From: Gammaproteobacteria bacterium
GTDB taxonomy: Bacteria; Pseudomonadota; Gammaproteobacteria; Pseudomonadales; Pseudohongiellaceae
NCBI GenBank assembly: GCA_018661465.1
Contig: JABJIC010000015.1
Span: 124,001 to 188,000, forward strand
Direction: 5' to 3'
DNA length: 64,000 nucleotides
In this document: in pieces, positions 45,342-54,221 of the stretch
Layout: every line of letters starts with the position of its first letter
How positions within the stretch are numbered: position 1 is the first letter of the stretch
Position numbers and translations under genes: made by a program
The notes under the pieces: generated by a model
The model's input: the letters and a program-made list of their open reading frames with translations, nothing else
The model's database searches: none
Told to the model about the DNA's origin: nothing

Positions 45342-45548
45342 AGAGTCCTCCTCGAGCCCCCGACGGAGCATAAATTTATATTATTCTTCTCTCTGGAATA
45401 TGAGAGTATTTGGGACTGAGGAAAAACACAATAATAAAAGCCAGTTAGTTACGCATAATCGCTGAAACGACTGCCTTGGCCACGGATTGCAATACGCTCT
45501 TGGCAGTTAGTCTTACACGCTACTTTTACACCACTACAGGTTAAGCCT

Positions 45549-46682
45549 ATGTCCCGTTCATCACGACGCCGCTTTATCAAGACAGCTATGGGGACCGCAG
45601 CACTGGCCTCTCTACCTTCTCTGGCATTCGGACAAGCAAACGCCATGCGAGTTGCGACCATAGCCGGGACCGGTGTCGCCGGATATGAGCCGGAAGGATC
45701 CCGTGGCGCCAATGCCGCAGTAGCGCCTATTAATAATCCCTATGGGATTGTGATCGGGCCAGATCGCGCCCTGTATTTCTGCGAAGTTGATACCGGTCGC
45801 ACGCGTCGACTGAACCTGGAAAATAATCGTCTGATGACCTATGCAGGAAATGGTATCAGCGTTTATACCGGTGAAGCCTCCCTCGCCACTCAAACATCTT
45901 TCGCAGCTCCTCATGAGATTCGCTTCGACGAGATGGGTAATCTTTATATTGTCGAACGCGACGGTCATTCTGTTCGACGAGTGGCTGCCAGAACCGGATT
46001 TGTTTCAAGAGTAGCTGGCACCGGTCGCCCCGGATTCGAAGGTGACGGAAAGTCTTCGGTGATTGCACTGCTTAGGCAGCCCCACAGCATCGCATTCGAT
46101 GCTGATGGAAACTTACTGATCTGCGATATTGGTAATCAACGCCTGCGAAGTGTTAGCCGGGAAACAGGCAATATTAGTACGCTGTCTGGAACCGGCGAAC
46201 GATTGCCCACACCGGATAATGCAGAACTCAGCGGAACTCCACTTCTAGGTCCTCGCTCCATCGACACCGACAATGACGGTAATGCCTATCTTGTCCTGCG
46301 CGAGGGCAACGCGGTTTTCAAACTGGACATCCGTGGCAATCGCTTACAAAGAATCGCCGGCACTGGTGAGAAAGGCTATAGCGGTGATGGCGGTTCTGCG
46401 ATGGACGCCACCTTCAATGGCCCCAAAGGCATAGCCTATTCCCGTAGTGATAATAGTTTGTATATTGTCGATACCGAAAACCATGTGATTCGCAAGATGT
46501 CCCTTGCTACTGGTTTGATTGAGACGGTGCTGGGAACAGGCGAGCGCGGGGATGGCCCCGATGGCAATCCACTCCTGTGTAAACTCAATCGCCCACACGG
46601 TGTTTGCGTTGATATTGGTGTGGTGTATGTCACCGACAGCGAGAACCATCGAGTACGAGCTATTTCGAGGCTTTCTGTGTGA
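45549..46682 (+). CDS. Tat-exported NHL-repeat beta-propeller
   Basis: 377 residues. The twin-arginine signal is SSRRRFIKTAMGTAALASL, with cleavage near FGQAN. At least five NHL units are visible, each with a G(T/N)G start, for example IAGTGVAGYEPEGS, VAGTGRPGFEGDG, LSGTGERLPTPDN, IAGTGEKGYSGDGG and VLGTGERGDGPDG. Each is followed by a phrase such as IAFDADGNLLICDIGNQRLR. This is a teneurin/NHL six-bladed propeller, probably a binding scaffold or a lyase-like enzyme. It is divergent from the Tat-exported hydrolase gene, so the two exported proteins may act together. Confidence 0.87.
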   Translation: MSRSSRRRFIKTAMGTAALASLPSLAFGQANAMRVATIAGTGVAGYEPEGSRGANAAVAPINNPYGIVIGPDRALYFCEVDTGRTRRLNLENNRLMTYAGNGISVYTGEASLATQTSFAAPHEIRFDEMGNLYIVERDGHSVRRVAARTGFVSRVAGTGRPGFEGDGKSSVIALLRQPHSIAFDADGNLLICDIGNQRLRSVSRETGNISTLSGTGERLPTPDNAELSGTPLLGPRSIDTDNDGNAYLVLREGNAVFKLDIRGNRLQRIAGTGEKGYSGDGGSAMDATFNGPKGIAYSRSDNSLYIVDTENHVIRKMSLATGLIETVLGTGERGDGPDGNPLLCKLNRPHGVCVDIGVVYVTDSENHRVRAISRLSV

Positions 46683-46951
46683 GTTGGCTAGACAAGCAAT
46701 TGATGAATCACAAATAAGGAAAATACTTTTCACAATATTATTGGTTCTGAGTCCGCTATTTTCAGCGAGTTAACTTATGAATTAGTTGCTGCAGATCAAC
46801 TACAAATAAAACTGCGACTGAGACAATCCGATGGTAAGGTGAGCATTGAAGTGTTTAATCTATATAGAGATTGAACAACTGGAAATTGGGCAGCCAAAAT
46901 TCAGACACTTAGTCTTTAAAGAAAGAGCATCGAAAGAAAAAGGAGTAGTAC

Positions 46952-47215
46952 GTGAGCGAAGAACGAATATTGGAACTGCTAAAAGAATTGCATCAGGAAT
47001 TGAAAGGCACTGAAGGCCTGAGTGAAGAATTGGCAGGTACAGTTCAGAAACTGGAAGCGGATATCGCCGATGCAGTTAACCCCGATGTCGACACCAGCGA
47101 AAACACAATTCTGGATGATGCCATTGCCCTGGAAGCGGTGTTCGCCGTAAGTCACCCTGTTGCTGAAAAGCTGATCCGGGATGTAATCAATACACTGAGT
47201 CGAATTGGTATATAG
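46952..47215 (+). CDS. DUF4404-family small protein
   Basis: 87 residues from a GTG start with AGGAG six bases upstream. It is helical and acidic, with ELLKELHQELKGTEGLSEEL at the start and LEADIADAVNPD in the middle, which matches the DUF4404 family found in many gammaproteobacteria. The C-terminal half (HPVAEKLIRDVINTLSRIGI) forms a second helix. Function unknown. It ends 3 bp from the end of the convergent membrane-anchored protein gene. Confidence 0.82.
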   Translation: MSEERILELLKELHQELKGTEGLSEELAGTVQKLEADIADAVNPDVDTSENTILDDAIALEAVFAVSHPVAEKLIRDVINTLSRIGI

Positions 47216-47218
47216 CTA

Positions 47219-47638
47219 CTAATTCATTGGGTGCAGTTCCACAGGAATTGCCCCTTCTCGGCTTCCCGCCACCACACCAACGACTTGATCCCCCCAGGTA
47301 TACTTCTCGCGCATTAGCTGATTTATCAGCTCGCTTTTCTCTGGCCTGTCTTCTGTCGTATATCGGCGAGTCTCTCCGTTGCGAGTCAATTCGATAGACG
47401 AACTTGCCTCGATTCGACTATACCAACCCGAACCATCAGCACCTGTGCGCAGGTATTGGAATCCATCGTCGTCCACCATCCATAGCCTGGTAGTTACCAT
47501 TTCGCCACTAGCATCCGCGACGTGCAGCTCTACGACTTCCACTCGCTCCGACGCAATCTGGGTAATGCCTAGAATCGCGATGACTACTATCAGTAATCCA
47601 GCAACACAGAAAAGCACAATTTTCACAAATTTGTTCAT
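47219..47638 (-). CDS. membrane-anchored split-barrel-like protein (paralogue 2)
   Basis: 139 residues: one N-terminal membrane helix (about 6-28), then a small soluble domain. TTRLWMVDDDGFQYLRTG, GWYSRIEASSSIELTRNGETRRY and the final helix form the beta pattern of nitroreductase/PNPOx-like proteins (DUF2255-like in size). It lies divergent to a MarR gene, with a 29-bp palindrome in the 100-bp space between them, so it is a likely target of that regulator. Family placement is moderate; enzymatic activity is unproven. Confidence 0.65.
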   Translation of the reverse strand: MNKFVKIVLFCVAGLLIVVIAILGITQIASERVEVVELHVADASGEMVTTRLWMVDDDGFQYLRTGADGSGWYSRIEASSSIELTRNGETRRYTTEDRPEKSELINQLMREKYTWGDQVVGVVAGSREGAIPVELHPMN

Positions 47639-47674
47639 CAGCTAACTCCCTAAACTGCCTTGGCAATGAAAACA

Positions 47675-47703
47675 CTTTAACATTAAACTATTTAATATTA
47701 AAG
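47675..47703. promoter_or_regulatory. 29-bp palindromic MarR operator candidate
   Basis: CTTTAACATTAAA (47675-47687), spacer CTA, TTTAATATTAAAG (47691-47703). The arms match at 12 of 13 positions. A TATAAT -10 box for the marR gene lies at 47714-47719, so the right arm overlaps its -35 position (47691-47696). The left arm is close to the start of the divergent gene at 47638. One operator could control both. Confidence 0.65.
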
Positions 47704-47751
47704 CTTTTTGCCTTATAATGCCCAAACGCACAGCAGCCAATGGGTATAGCC

Positions 47752-48216
47752 ATGAATGACCGACCTAAACAAGCGCCCGATCCCTCAATAGTTTTCAATT
47801 TTTTAACTGAAGTGGGCATAATTTCCCAGCTTTCCACCAGCCTGTTTGAACGAGCCTTGCCCGATGGGCTTACCAGTTCGCAGTTTTCCGTACTCAACTG
47901 GTTCAGCCGCGTTGACAATGAAGCTTCTCCCGGCCGACTGGCCGCCGCATTCCAGGTCACTGCAGGCGCTATGACAAATACTCTGAAGAAGCTGGAGGCC
48001 AAAGGTTTGGTGACCATCGAGCCGGATGCTACTAGTGGCCGACAGAAGAAGGTCACCCGCACGATAAAGGGTGAAGAAACACGGAATCGGGCTATTGGGG
48101 CAGCGGCTCCGGTTTTCGAAGAATTTGCATTGCTCTTCGGCGAAACAGAAATCCCGCAGCAACTTCCGGTTTTGCAGAAAATGAGAAAGCATCTCGATGA
48201 ACGTCGTTACTCTTGA
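47752..48216 (+). CDS. MarR-family transcriptional regulator
   Basis: 154 residues from ATG 47752; ATG 47740 is four codons upstream and equally possible. The winged helix-turn-helix is standard: LTSSQFSVLNWFSR, SPGRLAAAFQVTAGAMTNTLKKLEAKGLVTIEPD, then the wing with SGRQKKVTRT. The flanking helices form the dimer interface. MarR proteins usually repress themselves and a divergent gene and release DNA on binding a phenolic or oxidised ligand. A TATAAT box and a 29-bp palindrome lie directly upstream. Confidence 0.9.
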   Translation: MNDRPKQAPDPSIVFNFLTEVGIISQLSTSLFERALPDGLTSSQFSVLNWFSRVDNEASPGRLAAAFQVTAGAMTNTLKKLEAKGLVTIEPDATSGRQKKVTRTIKGEETRNRAIGAAAPVFEEFALLFGETEIPQQLPVLQKMRKHLDERRYS

Positions 48217-48356
48217 TAAGTTAATAGAACACGGCCCGCAGCCCTTAAAAGTACCCTGGTCTCATCTTGTGGTGCAAAAGAGGCTAATGCACTAATATGG
48301 CCCATCAACACAGCTAGCAAATAAAAACAATCAGTACAGAAATACTGGGAATCGCC

Positions 48357-49613
48357 ATGACTCTTTCAAATGATACGCAGACTAATACCCGAACCGGAAC
48401 TACAACAGCACTGATTGCTATTGTTTCAGCTTCACTACTCGCCCTGCTCGCCGCTTGCAGTGAACCCACATCAGAGCCTGCTCCCCCTGAATTAAGTTTT
48501 GCAGAATCTTTCCAGACCCAACTCATTCAGGCTCAGCCTGGTGACGTAATTAGTGTTCCGGCCGGTATTCATGAATTCAATCGCAGCCTATCTCTTACTG
48601 TGCCAGGTGTCACAATTAGAGGCGCAGGCATGGATCAGTCTATTCTGTCTTTCAAGAATCAGGTTCAAGGCGCAGAAGGACTGTTGGTAAGCGGTGATGA
48701 TTTCACCATCGAAGATATCGCCATCGAAGACACGGTTGGCGATGCCTTGAAGATCAATCAGAGCACAAATGTTGTAGTGCGAAGAGTTCGAACTGAATGG
48801 ACTCGCGGCGCCCATACTGATAACGGCGCTTACGGAATTTACCCAGTACAAACAAGCAATGTATTGATTGAAGGCTCGGTGGCGATTGGCGCATCCGATG
48901 CCGGAATCTATGTCGGCCAATCTAATCAGATTATCGTTCGGAATTCCCGCGCGGAATACAATGTGGCGGGAATAGAAATCGAAAACTCTACGTATGCTGA
49001 TGTCTATGACAATGTAGCTACAAACAACACCGGCGGAATTCTAATATTCGATCTACCAAACCTACCCGTCCAGGGCGGTCAGGCAACTCGGGTTTTTAAT
49101 AATCAAATATTCGAAAACAATACCGAAAACTTTGCACCAATAGGGAACATTGTCGCCAATGTTCCGGCCGGTACTGGGCTACTAATTCTTGCCAACGACA
49201 ATATTGAAGTATTCGAGAACAGCTTTGCTGACAACAACAGTGTAAACATTATGATTTATAGCTTCACACTGGGCGGCAGAACAATAGAAGACCAAAACTA
49301 CGACCCCTTCCCGGAGCAGATATATATCCATGACAATGAATTTGTCGGTGGCGGCACTGTGCCTGCCCATGCTCTGTTAAAAACATGGCATGCCGTAACC
49401 GAGGAAAATTCTCCGGACGTGGTTTGGGGTGGACTGATGAAGGAAGGTGGAAGTATAGAGAATCTAATCTGCCTAGGTGAAGGCAGCGACACTAGTTTTC
49501 TCAATCTAAAAGGCGGATTGGACTCAAACGATTTCAGTTACGATACTGCCGATCATCAGTGCAGTCTGCCCAGATTATCGGAAATATCTTTTGAATTTAA
49601 AGCCGGGGATTAA
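48357..49613 (+). CDS. parallel beta-helix lipoprotein
   Basis: 418 residues. A lipoprotein signal ends at LLAAC (about residue 35). The right-handed beta-helix follows, with short repeated coils such as VTIRGAGMDQSILSFKN, DDFTIEDIAIEDTVGDALKINQST, NVLIEGSVAIGASDAGIYVGQS and VEIENSTYADVYDN-type turns. Such repeats are known from carbohydrate-binding or lyase proteins and from a lipoprotein family often beside c-type cytochromes. No cytochrome gene is adjacent here. No catalytic residues are evident; binding of a polymer is possible. Confidence 0.85.
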   Translation: MTLSNDTQTNTRTGTTTALIAIVSASLLALLAACSEPTSEPAPPELSFAESFQTQLIQAQPGDVISVPAGIHEFNRSLSLTVPGVTIRGAGMDQSILSFKNQVQGAEGLLVSGDDFTIEDIAIEDTVGDALKINQSTNVVVRRVRTEWTRGAHTDNGAYGIYPVQTSNVLIEGSVAIGASDAGIYVGQSNQIIVRNSRAEYNVAGIEIENSTYADVYDNVATNNTGGILIFDLPNLPVQGGQATRVFNNQIFENNTENFAPIGNIVANVPAGTGLLILANDNIEVFENSFADNNSVNIMIYSFTLGGRTIEDQNYDPFPEQIYIHDNEFVGGGTVPAHALLKTWHAVTEENSPDVVWGGLMKEGGSIENLICLGEGSDTSFLNLKGGLDSNDFSYDTADHQCSLPRLSEISFEFKAGD

Positions 49614-49674
49614 TACCCCCCTGGCTCTGCATCACTTGATCCAACCTAAAAGATCCACTATTGGACGAACGAAG

Positions 49675-50286
49675 ATGATGAAGCCGTTGAAGATTGGCTT
49701 ACTGGTGGTCGGCGTCCTCATGGCGGGGACACTCTTGACACTGCGAGTGACCGGACTGGCGCCGGGACATCCCAGTGCAGAGGAATATGTCAGCGCCAGC
49801 CGGTCGGCTAGGCCGGGATTGTGGTTGACGGGGGAGGTTGTCCATGAGGCGGTTACGAATTGGGACTGGGTCGACCAGTTCAGTGACGCCTTCAGCGAGA
49901 ATGCAACCGAACTTGAGACTCGTACCTGGTACGGTGTCCCCCATTCCGTCACGGTCCTACTGGTTCCGCGTGGAGACAAACTCTACCTGCAGTCGAGTGC
50001 GCAAACATTTAGATTGAACAAGGAGTTTCCCTACGGCAAGGCGTGGTGGCGAAACGTCGAGCGCGATCCGCGTGTGCGCCTGAAGATTGGTGGAAAGATC
50101 TACGAAATGACGGTGGTATTGATCCAAGACCAGGCCGAGGTTGCCCGATTGCGAGGGGGGAGAGACGCTATAGTGAAAGAGATGGCTGCCGGCGGGAACG
50201 AATACGTCACTGAGGAGTGGCACTATTGGCGCGTTTACCAGCGAAACGTGCCGGAATATGGGTCAGGGTCTACAGCTGTTCTATAG
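49675..50286 (+). CDS. membrane-anchored split-barrel-like protein (paralogue 3), G+C-rich
   Basis: 203 residues from ATG 49675. A membrane helix lies at about 5-27. The mature part has PGLWLTGEVVHEAVTNWDWVDQF, matching paralogue 1 almost position by position, then GVPHSVTVLLVPRGDKLYLQSS, GKAWWRNVERDPRVRLKIGGKIYEM and a C-terminal helix ending VTEEWHYWRVYQ. This is the full split-barrel pattern. The gene is richer in G+C than its neighbours (37 of 60 bases at 49801-49860, against 25 of 60 at 43201-43260 in another gene nearby), which suggests recent transfer. Flavin or F420 binding is inferred, not shown. Confidence 0.72.
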   Translation: MMKPLKIGLLVVGVLMAGTLLTLRVTGLAPGHPSAEEYVSASRSARPGLWLTGEVVHEAVTNWDWVDQFSDAFSENATELETRTWYGVPHSVTVLLVPRGDKLYLQSSAQTFRLNKEFPYGKAWWRNVERDPRVRLKIGGKIYEMTVVLIQDQAEVARLRGGRDAIVKEMAAGGNEYVTEEWHYWRVYQRNVPEYGSGSTAVL

Positions 50287-50316
50287 ACTTTATTGAACTT
50301 CAGGTAAATAAACAGT

Positions 50317-50340
50317 TCGCTCCTGGCCGAATGCAGTCAC
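50317..50340. repeat. short dispersed GC-rich motif, copy A
   Basis: A TCCTGGCCGAATGC core (50321-50334) lies in the space before paralogue 4. It is similar to copies B and C (about 12 of 14 core bases). Confidence 0.4.
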
Positions 50341-50441
50341 TGGAAAAGAAGATACAATTAAACAAAATAAGTATCTCGAAAAAGTAAATAGAATACATAG
50401 CAACAGATTTAGTTTGTATTCATCGACACTGAGGATTTGCA

Positions 50442-50945
50442 ATGAATAAGCGAAAGCTCGCTGGAATCTTGATCGCAATGGTGCTGCTGGCCGGAGTGTT
50501 AGGCTGGTTGTTCACGGCCCCGTACCTCGGCAATACGGGACTTGCTCGTACGCCTGGTGTAATCATTGGAGGTACACCAACTCCACCACTGGAGGACTTC
50601 TCCCCGCTCAATGAACGCTTTCCGGGCCCTATACGCATGAAGCAAGCTGGGTTTCCACCGTTTGTTACCTATGTATCTTGGGTGGGCACTCCTGATGGTG
50701 TAATTACAGCCACCCATCCGGACGGCGCATTATGGGCGCAGCACGTGAGAGACTACGGCGGTGATGGATGGCTGAGAATTGGCGAAGCGACTTACGCGAT
50801 GGAGGCCATCGAAATTTTCGGTGACGAGCGCATCACCATGATGGAGCAGTGGGCAGCCATGGCGGGAATAACGATAGATGATTCAATTTATGAGGGGGCA
50901 GAACCACTCCGTAATTGGGAGGTCTTTTTCTGGAAGGCTAGATAA
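50442..50945 (+). CDS. membrane-anchored split-barrel-like protein (paralogue 4)
   Basis: 167 residues with a membrane helix at about 6-27. The soluble part begins RTPGVIIGGTPTPPLEDFSPL and ends with GALWAQHVRDYGGDGWLRIGEATYAMEAIEI. This echoes the PG-x-x-x-G, W, and VRL-x-G-x-x-Y pattern of paralogues 1 and 3, though the middle is divergent. A late helix (TMMEQWAAMAGITIDD) follows, then NWEVFFWKAR. It probably shares the fold; function unknown. Short motif copies A and B flank the gene. Confidence 0.65.
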   Translation: MNKRKLAGILIAMVLLAGVLGWLFTAPYLGNTGLARTPGVIIGGTPTPPLEDFSPLNERFPGPIRMKQAGFPPFVTYVSWVGTPDGVITATHPDGALWAQHVRDYGGDGWLRIGEATYAMEAIEIFGDERITMMEQWAAMAGITIDDSIYEGAEPLRNWEVFFWKAR

Positions 50946-51016
50946 CAGAAGTCCGAAAGATAGCTAATAGACTGCACTAGTAAGAGTGACTACAACTCGT
51001 AATTGACTGACTGGTC

Positions 51017-51040
51017 TCGTTCTTGGCCGAAAGCCGCCGG
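51017..51040. repeat. short dispersed GC-rich motif, copy B
   Basis: TCTTGGCCGAAAGC core (51021-51034), between paralogue 4 and the alpha/beta-hydrolase gene. Confidence 0.4.
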
Positions 51041-51079
51041 TGACAAACTGAATAGCAACAAGTTCATGGAGGCATTGTA

Positions 51080-51853
51080 ATTAACCCTATCTCTAAACTG
51101 ACGTTTACGTTTTTCGTATTGTTAAGCTCCCTCACATCCTTGGCTCAATCTGCAGACGAGGAGTTCTCGAGTTTCTCTTTTAATGCATCGAGTGGGCTGG
51201 AAATGCCCTATAGGCTCCACTCACCATCTATCGAGGCGGGGACAGTAGTGCCGCTAATTATCTATCTACATGGCTCCGGTGGCTGGGGTACAGACAATGT
51301 AAAACAGATTTCAGGCGGTAACACCCATGGCACTCGATTGTGGCTTAAGTCAGAAATTGCTTCAGAGAATCCAGCCTATGTATTGGCTCCCCAAATACCA
51401 CGCCCGCAGCTGTGGGGTGCTCCTGATTCTGAAGAGCTAGCCCCTTATGCCGAAGTGTTAGTAGAGCTAATCAATCAAATAAAGTCAGAGTTGCTGATTG
51501 ATGAAAACCGCATATATATTATGGGACAGTCTCTAGGGGGAATTGGCGTATGGGATATTATCGCCAAGCGTCCTGACATCTTTGCGGCAGGTGTTCCAGT
51601 TTGTGGAGCAGGTAATACCGACCGCATAGTCAATGCACGGAATATAGCCTTGTGGGCGTTTCACGGAGCGATGGATACTACTGTTCCCGTAGCAGGCTCT
51701 AGAAACATGGTCACAAGCTTGGAAGCGGCCAAAGGGAATATCCGATATACAGAATATCCGGATGTTGGTCATAATTCCTGGGAGCGGGCATTTGCAGATC
51801 CAGGGCTTTCGCAGTGGTTGTTTTCTAATGTCAGGGGGCAATCTCAGAAGTGA
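51080..51853 (+). CDS. secreted alpha/beta-hydrolase, possible AUU start
   Basis: 258 residues if translation begins at ATT 51080. That codon gives a complete signal peptide, (M)INPISKLTFTFFVLLSSLT, with the likely cleavage just after, near LAQS. GGAGG lies seven bases upstream. The only standard start in frame is TTG 51119, which would cut the signal peptide and has no ribosome site. The hydrolase core has VPLIIYLHGSGGWGTDN, the nucleophile elbow MGQSLGGIG, Asp in FHGAMDTTVPV and His in DVGHNSWE. It resembles phospholipase/carboxylesterase or PHB-depolymerase-like families. Motif copies B and C flank it. Confidence 0.75.
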   Translation: MNPISKLTFTFFVLLSSLTSLAQSADEEFSSFSFNASSGLEMPYRLHSPSIEAGTVVPLIIYLHGSGGWGTDNVKQISGGNTHGTRLWLKSEIASENPAYVLAPQIPRPQLWGAPDSEELAPYAEVLVELINQIKSELLIDENRIYIMGQSLGGIGVWDIIAKRPDIFAAGVPVCGAGNTDRIVNARNIALWAFHGAMDTTVPVAGSRNMVTSLEAAKGNIRYTEYPDVGHNSWERAFADPGLSQWLFSNVRGQSQK

Positions 51854-51868
51854 GACAAAGATAAGCGT

Positions 51869-51892
51869 CGGCTCTTGGCCGGAAGCCGCTCT
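51869..51892. repeat. short dispersed GC-rich motif, copy C
   Basis: TCTTGGCCGGAAGC core (51873-51886) lies in the 39-bp space between two convergent genes. Confidence 0.4.
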
Positions 51893-52573
51893 TCAATTCT
51901 GCTCAAGTCTATCCAACGCCGCTCGTGCCTGACTGTAGCCGCGACTGGCTGATTCTTTGTACCAGCTAATCGCCTCATCAATGTCACGACCAACTCCACG
52001 GCCTTCTTCAAACATTACTGCCAAACGAAATTGGGGTATTGCATCGCCTTGTTCCGCTGCTTGGCGCCACCAATAAACTGCTAGTGAGTCATCTTGAGGA
52101 ACTCCACTGCCTGATGCGTAAATATTTCCCATATTGTGTTGAGCTAGCATGTTGCCCATCAGAGCAGCCCTTCTGTACCAAGTAGCTGCTTCAACAAGAT
52201 CGGTAGTATTACCAAGGCCCTCAGCATAGGAGGTTCCCATTAAAAAATTAGCTTCTGCAACTTCTTCTTCAGCTAAGCGCTCGACATCCTGTATTACACT
52301 TGATGCAATTTGCTGAGCTAAACTCCTGTCCTGCAAAAAACCCATTCGACCCGTGGAGTGAACGCGGGCGATCCACATGACGGCTAGGGTGTCTTGAGTT
52401 GCTGCCGCTCGCTCAAGCAACATTCGAGCTCTTTCATCATCGACATAACCAGCAGCTCCCGTATACCAATCTATGGCATTCGCCAAATCAGTGTTTAGGT
52501 CGGGTGTAACGTTACAGCCACCAACTATGAGCAAGCAGATTACCAATACACATTGACGGAAAAAGAGAAGCAT
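51893..52573 (-). CDS. Sel1-repeat lipoprotein
   Basis: 226 residues. A lipoprotein signal ends at VGGC (about residue 20). At least three Sel1/TPR-like units follow, such as ANFLMGTSYAEGLGNTTDLVEAATWYRRAA, AQHNMGNIYASGSGVPQDDSLAVYWWRQAA and PQFRLAVMFEEGRGVGRDIDEAISWYKESA. Sel1 repeats bind partner proteins. The gene is convergent with the hydrolase gene; its own transcript seems to be monocistronic. Confidence 0.9.
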   Translation of the reverse strand: MLLFFRQCVLVICLLIVGGCNVTPDLNTDLANAIDWYTGAAGYVDDERARMLLERAAATQDTLAVMWIARVHSTGRMGFLQDRSLAQQIASSVIQDVERLAEEEVAEANFLMGTSYAEGLGNTTDLVEAATWYRRAALMGNMLAQHNMGNIYASGSGVPQDDSLAVYWWRQAAEQGDAIPQFRLAVMFEEGRGVGRDIDEAISWYKESASRGYSQARAALDRLEQN

Positions 52574-52797
52574 AAGGTAATGTATCTTACAGCGTCATGG
52601 GCATGTCAAATATTATTTCCTCTCGGCACTTGGTCTGGATCTAAAGCAAGCATCTGTTACAGACCTAAACTAGCCGGATGAGCGATTACAGAAAATTCTC
52701 AATTTAACCCTACAAATAGGAATTGAAGATGTTATAGGGGCGTTTATGTTAGTCTTTTTTTTAAACAACTATGCAAATATTGAGAGGGACCAAGCCA

Positions 52798-53241
52798 ATG
52801 ATGAATTTCGAACTATTTTTTTCTCTTGCTAGCTTACTCGCTATGGGCGGATGGATAACTCTATTGGCGTCACCGCTCATTCCTCAATGGTCAGACCGAA
52901 TTGCTGGCTTAATCATCCCTGTGTTGTTGTCAGCTGGATACGTGGTGCTCATTTTATTTTTCTCCTCAAGTGAAGAAGGTGGGTTCGGCAGCCTTGCGGA
53001 AGTCACAATACTCTTTTCACATGAGGATGCTGTGCTAGCGGGATGGGTGCACTATCTGGCTTTTGATTTACTGATTGGTGCCTGGGTATGCAGAACTGCT
53101 CGACGTGAGGGGATAAATTTTTGGTTCGTGGCTCCCTGCTTACCCTTAACTTTAATGTTAGGGCCTGCTGGCTATCTAGCTTTCAATGCAGTGCGTCTCA
53201 TCCCTAGAAAAAAACAACAAGCTGGTGACGAGAGTTCTTGA
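52798..53241 (+). CDS. ABA4-like membrane protein
   Basis: 147 residues from ATG 52798, which follows GAGAGGGA at good spacing; the in-frame ATG 52771 has no ribosome site. Four hydrophobic helices are visible. The family motif AGWVHYLAFDLLIGAWVCRTARREGI is complete, followed by FWFVAPCLPLTLMLGPAGYLAFNAVR. This matches the ABA4-like/DUF4281 family, whose plant member takes part in neoxanthin formation. The bacterial function is unknown. Confidence 0.87.
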   Translation: MMNFELFFSLASLLAMGGWITLLASPLIPQWSDRIAGLIIPVLLSAGYVVLILFFSSSEEGGFGSLAEVTILFSHEDAVLAGWVHYLAFDLLIGAWVCRTARREGINFWFVAPCLPLTLMLGPAGYLAFNAVRLIPRKKQQAGDESS

Positions 53242-53267
53242 AAGTAGCTAGTGCTGAACGCTCGGAA

Positions 53268-54197
53268 CTAGCTATAAACCTGCTTCAATATTTCACCGGC
53301 ACCCTGTGCCAATAAATCCTTAGCTACGGCGATTCCCAAACTGTCGGGATCGTTCCGTGGTCCCCTTGCCTCGGCTGTGTAGCTAAGACTTCCATCGGGG
53401 GCGCCTACCAGTCCTCGCAGCCAAAGCTGATCTCCTTCAAGAATTGCGAAGCAGGCTATAGGAACCTGGCAGCCTCCCTCAAGATGCTTATTCATAGCTC
53501 TTTCTGCCAGTACACAATCTGCAGAGTCGGCATGATGCAATGGGGCTATCAGTTGCTGAATTTCGGTATCTGCCAATCGACATTCAAGACCCAGAGCGCC
53601 TTGTCCGCCTGCGGGCAGGCATAATTCGGGAGTGAGTGTTTCAGCAATGCGCTTATCAAAGCCCAATCGCTTCAAACCGGAGGAAGCCAAAATGATGGCG
53701 TCATACTCATCCGCGTCCAATTTTGTAAGGCGGGTATTCACATTGCCTCTGAGATCCAATACTTTCAGGTCGGGACGCAGGGCTTGTAGCTGACATTGGC
53801 GACGAAGGCTGCAGGTTCCCAATCGAGCACCGATGGGGAGGTCTTCAAATCGATCAATGGTATTGGAGACGAATGCATCGCTTGGGTCGTGTCTCTCACA
53901 GATAACTGCCAGACCCAGGCCTTCAGGAAAATCCATGGGGACATCCTTCATGGAATGCACGGCGATGTCGGCTCTACCATCGAGCATGGACTCTTCCAAT
54001 TCTTTCACGAACAAGCCTTTACCACCGACCTTGGCCAGCGGCGCGTCGAGAATTCGATCGCCCTTGCTTGTCATTGGCAGCAACTCAACCACAAGATCAG
54101 GATGGAGTTCTTCCAGGCGAGCCTTGATGTGTTCCGCTTGCCATAAGGCGAGTGCAGATTTTCTGGTAGCGATCCGCAACGTGGACTGTTCTGACAT
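53268..54197 (-). CDS. hemC: hydroxymethylbilane synthase
   Basis: 309 residues, the usual length. It begins [19 protein letters not shown] and has [52 protein letters not shown], and the dipyrromethane-cofactor Cys in [13 protein letters not shown]. The enzyme polymerises four porphobilinogen units to hydroxymethylbilane in haem synthesis. hemD is not downstream on the minus strand here, so the usual hemCD pair is broken. A terminator separates it from the hydrolase gene. Confidence 0.97.
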   Translation of the reverse strand: MSEQSTLRIATRKSALALWQAEHIKARLEELHPDLVVELLPMTSKGDRILDAPLAKVGGKGLFVKELEESMLDGRADIAVHSMKDVPMDFPEGLGLAVICERHDPSDAFVSNTIDRFEDLPIGARLGTCSLRRQCQLQALRPDLKVLDLRGNVNTRLTKLDADEYDAIILASSGLKRLGFDKRIAETLTPELCLPAGGQGALGLECRLADTEIQQLIAPLHHADSADCVLAERAMNKHLEGGCQVPIACFAILEGDQLWLRGLVGAPDGSLSYTAEARGPRNDPDSLGIAVAKDLLAQGAGEILKQVYS

Positions 54198-54221
54198 AAT
54201 TATTCAACCAATTAAAATATA

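Noticed and set aside
50317..51892. The short GC-rich motifs as attC sites or IS ends
   Set aside because: They lack the attC core, have no terminal inverted repeats, and copy C sits between convergent genes; no transposase or integrase is near.
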